Under the pieces are notes generated by a model, which was not told where the DNA came from, did not search any database, and worked only from the letters and a program-made list of their open reading frames with translations. Below are positions 6,156-10,074 of a stretch of 10,074 nucleotides of DNA, in pieces (the first letter of the stretch is position 1; each line of letters starts with the position of its first letter). Both the position numbers and the translations under genes were made by a program. The stretch is from Chloroflexota bacterium (GTDB taxonomy: Bacteria > Chloroflexota > Anaerolineae > B4-G1 > SLSP01): positions 1 through 10,074 of the forward strand of contig JAKJAB010000105.1 of NCBI GenBank assembly GCA_022707725.1, given 5' to 3'.

Positions 6156-6184
6156 TTGACACGAGGGAAAAACCATGATATAGT
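6156..6184 (+). promoter_or_regulatory. Promoter of the first LacI-family regulator gene
   Basis: TTGACA (6156-6161) and TATAGT (6179-6184) with an exact 17-base spacer give a near-consensus sigma-70-type promoter. Transcription would start near 6191, a few bases before the operator at 6196-6223. Confidence 0.8.
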
Positions 6185-6195
6185 TTAAAAAGATT

Positions 6196-6223
6196 CCGGT
6201 AACGATACCGGTACTGTTACCGG
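6196..6223. promoter_or_regulatory. Double CCGGTA-type operator of a LacI-family regulator
   Basis: Two imperfect 16-bp palindromes overlap by four bases: CCGGTAACGATACCGG (6196-6211) and CCGGTACTGTTACCGG (6208-6223). Together they form a 28-bp symmetric element with a central ACCGGT. It lies just downstream of the predicted start of transcription, the usual place for repression. The first copy has the central CG typical of many LacI-family operators. Self-repression by the adjacent regulator is the simplest reading. Confidence 0.75.
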
Positions 6224-6247
6224 AAAACCATTCACCGCGGTTAACCC

Positions 6248-7264
6248 ATGATGAAACGTACTAAAAACTCTCTTACCATTCGGGATGTTGCCGAAGCTTG
6301 TGAGGTCTCGATATCGACTGTGTCGCGAGTCCTCAACGAGAAGGCCGATGTCTCGTCAGAAACCTATGAAAAAGTGCGGCGCGTGATCGCCGAAATGGGC
6401 TATACCTCAAGCCTCGCTGCGACCAGTATGCGCAGCCGGCGCACCAATGTCATCGGGGTTCTGGTCGTTGATCTGGGCGATCCCTTCAGCCTTGAACTGT
6501 TCAAAGGCATCGGCAAGGCCATCTACGGCACTGAGTACGATTTGATCGTTTACTGCAGTGGTCGCATTGCCGCGACAGCACAATCCGGGTGGGAACGTTG
6601 GCACCTATCACGTTTGGATGGCAGCATCGCGGACGGGGTATTGGTGGTGACGCCTACAACGGAGGATCTTACCGCCATTTCGCCACTGGTAGCCGTCGAT
6701 CCTCACGAGCATAATATATTCCCCGCCGTCCTGTCGGCAAACCGCGAAGGGGCAATTGCGGTGATGGAGTATCTGATCAGCTTGGGACATCGACGCATTG
6801 GCTTTATCGCCGGTCGCCAGGGTCTGGTCAGTTCAAACCGCCGGCAGCAGGGCTATATTGATGCGCTCGAGCAGGCAGGATTGCCGGTCGACCCAGCGCT
6901 GATCCAGCCGGGCGATTATACCAGGGAGACCGGCTTCCGCTGCACACAGAACTTACTCACCTTGCCGGACCCCCCTACAGCGATTTTTGCCGCGAATGAC
7001 CAGTCCGCACTTGGCGTGATCGATGCAGCGTGCGAAGCCGGCTGGCACATCCCTGGCGATTTATCGGTGGTCGGATTCGACAACACGCCACAGGCCGCAC
7101 GCTCAATGCCGGGGTTAACCACAGTCGACCAATCCGTAAGCGAGATGGGGTATATTGCCACAACGATGCTGATCAAGTTGATGCAAGGCAAATCTCTGGA
7201 CGAACCTGTCTGCAAAGTACCGACTCAGTTAGTGATCAGGGATTCTTGCCAATGCATTGCATAA
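6248..7264 (+). CDS. LacI-family transcriptional regulator (first)
   Basis: This 338-residue DNA-binding repressor has an N-terminal helix-turn-helix LTIRDVAEACEVSISTVSRVLN (9-30) and a hinge region with MGYTSSLAATSMRS. The periplasmic-binding-protein-like effector domain begins at VIGVLVVDLGDPFS. LGHRRIGFIAG, AIFAANDQSALGVIDA, DLSVVGFDN and PGLTTVDQ are typical of the sugar-sensing branch. Two adjacent ATG codons (6248 and 6251) could start it and no clear ribosome-binding sequence precedes them, suggesting low translation. It is divergent from the GH130 operon and has a palindromic operator at its own promoter, so it probably represses itself and possibly the divergent operon. The effector is unknown; a mannan- or hemicellulose-derived sugar would fit. 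Confidence 0.93.
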   Translation: MMKRTKNSLTIRDVAEACEVSISTVSRVLNEKADVSSETYEKVRRVIAEMGYTSSLAATSMRSRRTNVIGVLVVDLGDPFSLELFKGIGKAIYGTEYDLIVYCSGRIAATAQSGWERWHLSRLDGSIADGVLVVTPTTEDLTAISPLVAVDPHEHNIFPAVLSANREGAIAVMEYLISLGHRRIGFIAGRQGLVSSNRRQQGYIDALEQAGLPVDPALIQPGDYTRETGFRCTQNLLTLPDPPTAIFAANDQSALGVIDAACEAGWHIPGDLSVVGFDNTPQAARSMPGLTTVDQSVSEMGYIATTMLIKLMQGKSLDEPVCKVPTQLVIRDSCQCIA

Positions 7265-7343
7265 CGGGGTCCACGACCGATTCCCTGTTTGCCGCGTTCG
7301 GTCACGACACCCACAAGAACGAGAGGAGGATATTGCAACAGGG

Positions 7344-8357
7344 TTATTTCAGCGGGGCTGTACTTCCACGCACGATCAATTCGGGATACAGCACACGTTG
7401 CTGCACCGGCATCGACGGATTTCCAATCATGGAGACGAGATACTCCACACTTTGCTGTGCCAGCACTTGCAAGTCCTGGCGCACCGTGGTGAGCGGCGGG
7501 TTGAAATAGGCCGCCTCGCCCATATCGTCGAAGCCCACCACCGATACATCTTCAGGGACTCGGATGCCGTGCTCGTGAAATGCCCGCAAGGCTCCCAATG
7601 CCATCCGATCGTTAGCCACAAAAAGTGCGGTAAAAGGCTCGCCGCTGTCCAGAAGTTTTTGGGCAGTAGCATAACCGCTGGGAACTTCGAAATCCCCTTC
7701 GAGGCTGGGCCCAAGAGTCAGCCCGTGTGCTTTTAGTATAGACACCATCGTTTCATGGCGCAGTTGCGCATCGATGTGCTGTGGCTGGCCGGAGATTTCG
7801 GCTATCTGGCAGTGTCCCAGGTCCAGCAGATGTTGGATAGCTAACTCGCAACCATGCCGTTGATCGAACACTACTGACGGTGATTTGATACCTAGTGCAG
7901 CGCCCACCAAAACGAACGGCACGCCCCGGCAAAGATCGCGCATCTCAGTGTAAGAGAAAAACGGTGTAGGTGTATAAATGAGCAAGCCATCGATCATCCG
8001 GGCGGTCAGATCATCCAACGCAGCGCGGATTTCCTCCGGCGCAGCAAAAGGGCTGAGTTCTGAGATGAGCAAGGTATAACCCTGTTTCTTGGCCTGATAG
8101 ATCATCGCCGGCAGCGGGTCACTGTAGCGAATATCATACATGAGCAATTGCAATATATACGAACGGCCCGTCGCCAACGCCTTAGCCGCCTGGTTAGGAC
8201 GGTAGTCGAGTTGGCGGATTGCGGATAGAACACGCTCACGGGTGCGCCTGGCAACGTTGGGATGTTGGTTGATGACGCGCGAAACTGTTTGATAAGAGAC
8301 TCCGGCGAGTTCAGCCACATCGCGCAACGTCGAACGCTTGACCTGTGGTTCTTGCAT
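7344..8357 (-). CDS. LacI-family transcriptional regulator (second), lac-type recognition helix
   Basis: This 337-residue repressor has helix-turn-helix STLRDVAELAGVSYQTVSRV (9-28), whose YQTVSRV recognition helix is identical to that of E. coli LacI, and a hinge LDYRPNQAAKALATGRS. The effector domain includes IDGLLIYTPTPF, LGHCQIAEISGQ, ALFVANDRMALGALRAF, DVSVVGFDDMGEAAYFNPPLTTVRQD and ends PELIVRGST. The frame stays open for 75 codons upstream, but that part covers the promoter and operator. ATG 8355-8357 with GAGGTG (8363-8368) five bases upstream is the right start. It is convergent with the first regulator and divergent from the binding-protein gene. Lac-like operators at both divergent promoters indicate control of itself and of the transporter. 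Confidence 0.94.
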   Translation of the reverse strand: MQEPQVKRSTLRDVAELAGVSYQTVSRVINQHPNVARRTRERVLSAIRQLDYRPNQAAKALATGRSYILQLLMYDIRYSDPLPAMIYQAKKQGYTLLISELSPFAAPEEIRAALDDLTARMIDGLLIYTPTPFFSYTEMRDLCRGVPFVLVGAALGIKSPSVVFDQRHGCELAIQHLLDLGHCQIAEISGQPQHIDAQLRHETMVSILKAHGLTLGPSLEGDFEVPSGYATAQKLLDSGEPFTALFVANDRMALGALRAFHEHGIRVPEDVSVVGFDDMGEAAYFNPPLTTVRQDLQVLAQQSVEYLVSMIGNPSMPVQQRVLYPELIVRGSTAPLK

Positions 8358-8379
8358 TATAGCACCTCGGCCCTTGAAT

Positions 8380-8393
8380 TGTGATCCCTCACA
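8380..8393. promoter_or_regulatory. lac-type operator in the second regulator's own leader
   Basis: TGTGATCCCTCACA is a TGTGA-N4-TCACA palindrome. With its AATT flank it contains AATTGTGA, the half-site of the E. coli lac operator. It lies 12 bases past the -10 element of the regulator promoter, where bound repressor would block transcription. Confidence 0.75.
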
Positions 8394-8405
8394 GGATTCA
8401 CTAAC

Positions 8406-8434
8406 ATTATACATTATGTTTAAACTAAATGCAA
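8406..8434 (-). promoter_or_regulatory. Promoter of the second LacI-family regulator gene
   Basis: On the minus strand, TTGCAT (8434-8429) and a perfect TATAAT (8411-8406) are separated by 17 bases. Transcription would begin near 8399, giving a leader of about 40 bases. Confidence 0.8.
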
Positions 8435-8526
8435 TGGTTTTACAGAGGTGTTTCAAAAAAAAGTTAAAATCAGCGCCTTTGGAGCCGCCAAAACCCGAGA
8501 AAATGGACACAAAACGCGTCAAGGTA

Positions 8527-8555
8527 TTGACTTCTTGAAGGAAATGTGATATATT
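8527..8555 (+). promoter_or_regulatory. Promoter of the solute-binding protein gene
   Basis: TTGACT (8527-8532) and TATATT (8550-8555) with a 17-base spacer lie immediately before the operator at 8561-8574. Transcription would begin inside that operator, near 8562. Confidence 0.8.
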
Positions 8556-8560
8556 AAGGA

Positions 8561-8574
8561 TGTGACCATTCACA
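8561..8574. promoter_or_regulatory. lac-type operator at the binding-protein promoter
   Basis: TGTGACCATTCACA is a second TGTGA-N4-TCACA palindrome, overlapping the predicted transcription start. Read in the direction of transcription, this site and the one at 8380-8393 both end TCACAATT, so they share more than the palindrome arms. The adjacent LacI-family protein is the obvious ligand. Confidence 0.78.
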
Positions 8575-8742
8575 ATTAACACGTAAGATTTGTGACGATT
8601 GTCTTTCTGAAACCCGAAATCCCTTGGCCAATACTTCTGATCGATCCCGGAAGAGGAGGTGAGATAAGCGATATAAAAACGAGTACACTATCCCAAGGCT
8701 GTTTTTTTATTCAGTTTCAACTAAAAATATCTGGAGGGAGAA

Positions 8743-10074
8743 ATGAAGGAGAGTAGAAAGAGACTCACGCGCAGAGAATTCCTGCGCAGCGCGGCCGTCC
8801 TCACGACCGCGGTGGTAGCGACGGCCTGCACCACCCCCACACCTCAGGTCATCACCCAACGAGAAGAAGTCCCGATCGAGGTCACACGCGTCGTCGAAGT
8901 GGCCGGCGAAAAAGTGGTCGAAGTTGAACAGATCATCGTGACGGCGACCGCCCCACCCCCAGCCCCCAAAGAAAAAGCGGCTGATGTGCTTGGCACCTTC
9001 CCCAGAAGCGAGACGTTCATCGCCAGAATCCTCACCGGGCGTGTCGGTACACCCGACAACTTCAACTGGTGGGTTGGCTAGAAATCGTCAGACCGCGGCC
9101 TGCAGAACGTAGCCACCGAGGCGCTCTGGACGGTCGATTTCGCCACGGGTGACATCATCAATGGCATGGCGGATGGCGACCCGGTGTACAACGCGGACTT
9201 CACGGAATGTACAATTCCGCTGCGCAAGGGTGTTGCGTGGTCGGACGGCAAACCCTTCACTGCTGCCGATGTAGTTTACTCGATCGAGACGTTCAAAGCG
9301 TACAAGGAGTTGGGCGCCCATAACTATATGGTGGATAACGTCGCCTCTGTCACCGCTGAGGATGATTACACGGTCAAAGTTGTGCTGAACCAGCCCAACT
9401 CCCGCTTCCACACCACCTTCCTCGACCGCTGGGGCTGCACCCGGATTATGCCCAAGCACATCTTCGAGAAAGAGGCAGATCCCGTTCAGTTCACCTTCAA
9501 CCCGTTTGTGGGCGTTGGTCCTTACAAACTGCACAGCTTCGATCCCCAGGGCGCCTGGACCGCCTGGGAACGGCGCGAAGACTGGGACAAAAGCCCCACC
9601 GGCATTATGTACGGTATGCCGAAGCCCAAGTACGTCATTTACCAGTTCTTCGCCGACGAAGGCGCGCAAATCCTGGCCCAATTGACCCACCAACTGGATG
9701 CGGCGGAACTCTCGGCCGACGGTCAGAAGGCGCTGTTAGCGCAGTCCAAGACCTCCCGCACCTACCAGCCCACGTTCCCCTTCGTAGTCAACAACGACCC
9801 CTGCATCACCGGCATCAACTTCAATACCGCCCGGGCGCCGTTCGATCTCCTCGATGTGCGCTGGGCCTTGGTGTTGGCGATCGATATCGTCGAGTACACG
9901 AGCATCGCCGTCGACTCCTCGGGCACTTTGAGCCCGGTGCACGTCCCGCACCTGGGGCCGTACCCCCGCGATTATATCCGCCCGATGCAGGACTGGTTGA
10001 AGGCCTTTACCATCGATGTAGATGGCGAAGCCTTCGCGCCGTATGACCCGGATGTACCGAGCCGCGTCGCAGCC
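8743..10074 (+). CDS. Family-5 extracellular solute-binding lipoprotein, interrupted by in-frame TAG and partial at the window end
   Basis: The N-terminus carries a Tat lipoprotein signal: twin arginines in LTRREFLRSA (8-17) and lipobox VATAC with Cys29. A Val/Glu/Thr-rich linker (about 45-70) leads to the binding domain. The frame stops at TAG codon 113 (9079-9081), just after DNFNWWVG. In the same frame it then continues to the window end with no further stop, giving unmistakable SBP_bac_5 sequence: DRGLQNVATEALW, LRKGVAWSDGKPFTAADVVYS (160-180), LDRWGCTRIMPKHIFEK, FVGVGPYKL. The family binds peptides or, in several thermophiles, manno- and cello-oligosaccharides, which fits the neighbours. 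GGAGGGAG (8733-8740) precedes ATG 8743. TAG probably replaces a Trp codon. Without readthrough only 112 residues are made; a restart at ATG 9166 would lack the signal. Confidence 0.85.
9079..9081 (+). other. In-frame premature TAG in the solute-binding protein gene
   Basis: TAG follows the codons for NWWVG and precedes KSSDRGLQNVATE in the same frame. Homologous family-5 proteins run through this region without interruption. A change of TGG (Trp) to TAG is the simplest explanation. Confidence 0.8.

Larger units (their letters stand above)
8358..8742. other. Divergent intergenic control region
   Basis: This 385-base region separates the second LacI gene from the binding-protein gene. It holds two divergent promoters (8406-8434 minus, 8527-8555 plus), each with a TGTGA-N4-TCACA operator. 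About 92 AT-rich bases with an A-tract near 8455-8462 lie between the promoters. A leader of about 180 bases precedes the plus-strand gene. I see no convincing gene in it. The leader contains GAGGAGGTG near 8652 followed only by a tiny frame, and CCAAGG then seven T residues near 8695-8708 without a good stem. Confidence 0.7.

Noticed and set aside
7265..7343. Possible terminator between the convergent LacI genes
   Set aside because: GACCGA and TCGGTC arms can pair, but the stem is only six bases and no T-run follows on either strand.
8358..8582. 75-codon N-terminal extension of the second LacI gene
   Set aside because: LacI proteins begin a few residues before the helix-turn-helix. The extension spans the promoter and the lac-type operator of the gene.
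8620..8708. Possible attenuator or riboswitch in the binding-protein leader
   Set aside because: CCTTGG and CCAAGG can pair before seven T residues, but the arms are six bases long and about 65 bases apart. I recognise no known riboswitch core.
1..10074. CRISPR array, tRNA or rRNA genes, insertion sequences
   Set aside because: I found no array-like long direct repeats with spacers, no recognisable tRNA or rRNA sequence and no transposase motifs on either strand.

Overview
The window looks like part of a carbohydrate-utilisation region from a Chloroflexota-type bacterium, probably environmental. The best taxonomic hint is the solute-binding lipoprotein at 8743. It has a twin-arginine (RREFL) lipoprotein signal followed by a Val/Glu/Thr-rich linker of the 'EVTRVVEV...' kind common in Chloroflexota binding proteins. 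Moderately GC-rich genes, LacI-type regulators and heptanucleotide repeat tracts between genes fit but do not prove this.

Layout. (1) 1-1074, plus strand: the tail of one ABC sugar permease, overlapping a complete YjfF-like sugar permease. (2) 1086-6009, minus strand: a probable operon read leftward from a promoter near 6053-6081. It encodes a GH130 mannosylglucose phosphorylase, an aldo/keto reductase, a CE7 acetyl-ester hydrolase, a short broken ORF, a TRM11-like methyltransferase ORF and possibly a 58-residue ORF. The three spacers between the main genes are built largely of degenerate 7-nt repeats, and another such tract lies inside the methyltransferase ORF at a domain junction. (3) 6156-7264, plus strand: a LacI-family regulator, divergent from the operon, with a strong promoter and a CCGGTA-type double operator at its start site. 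(4) 7344-8434, minus strand: a second LacI-family regulator. (5) 8527-10074, plus strand: the divergently transcribed family-5 solute-binding protein gene, which runs off the window.

How the genes may work together. GH130, the CE7 esterase and the reductase suggest intracellular breakdown of acetylated hemicellulose oligosaccharides of mannan type. Transporters on both sides would bring in sugars and LacI regulators would sense them. The second regulator has the same YQ..SRV recognition helix as E. coli LacI. Matching TGTGA-N4-TCACA sites lie at its own promoter and at the binding-protein promoter, so a local regulatory circuit can be read directly from the sequence.

Oddities. Two conserved reading frames are cut by in-frame TAG codons (2524-2526 and 9079-9081), with recognisable homology continuing in the same frame. 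Two other genes appear to end normally at TAG, so whole-genome TAG reassignment is unlikely. Nonsense mutation, base-call error or partial readthrough are the live explanations. All family assignments are from memory of family motifs; no database search was possible.
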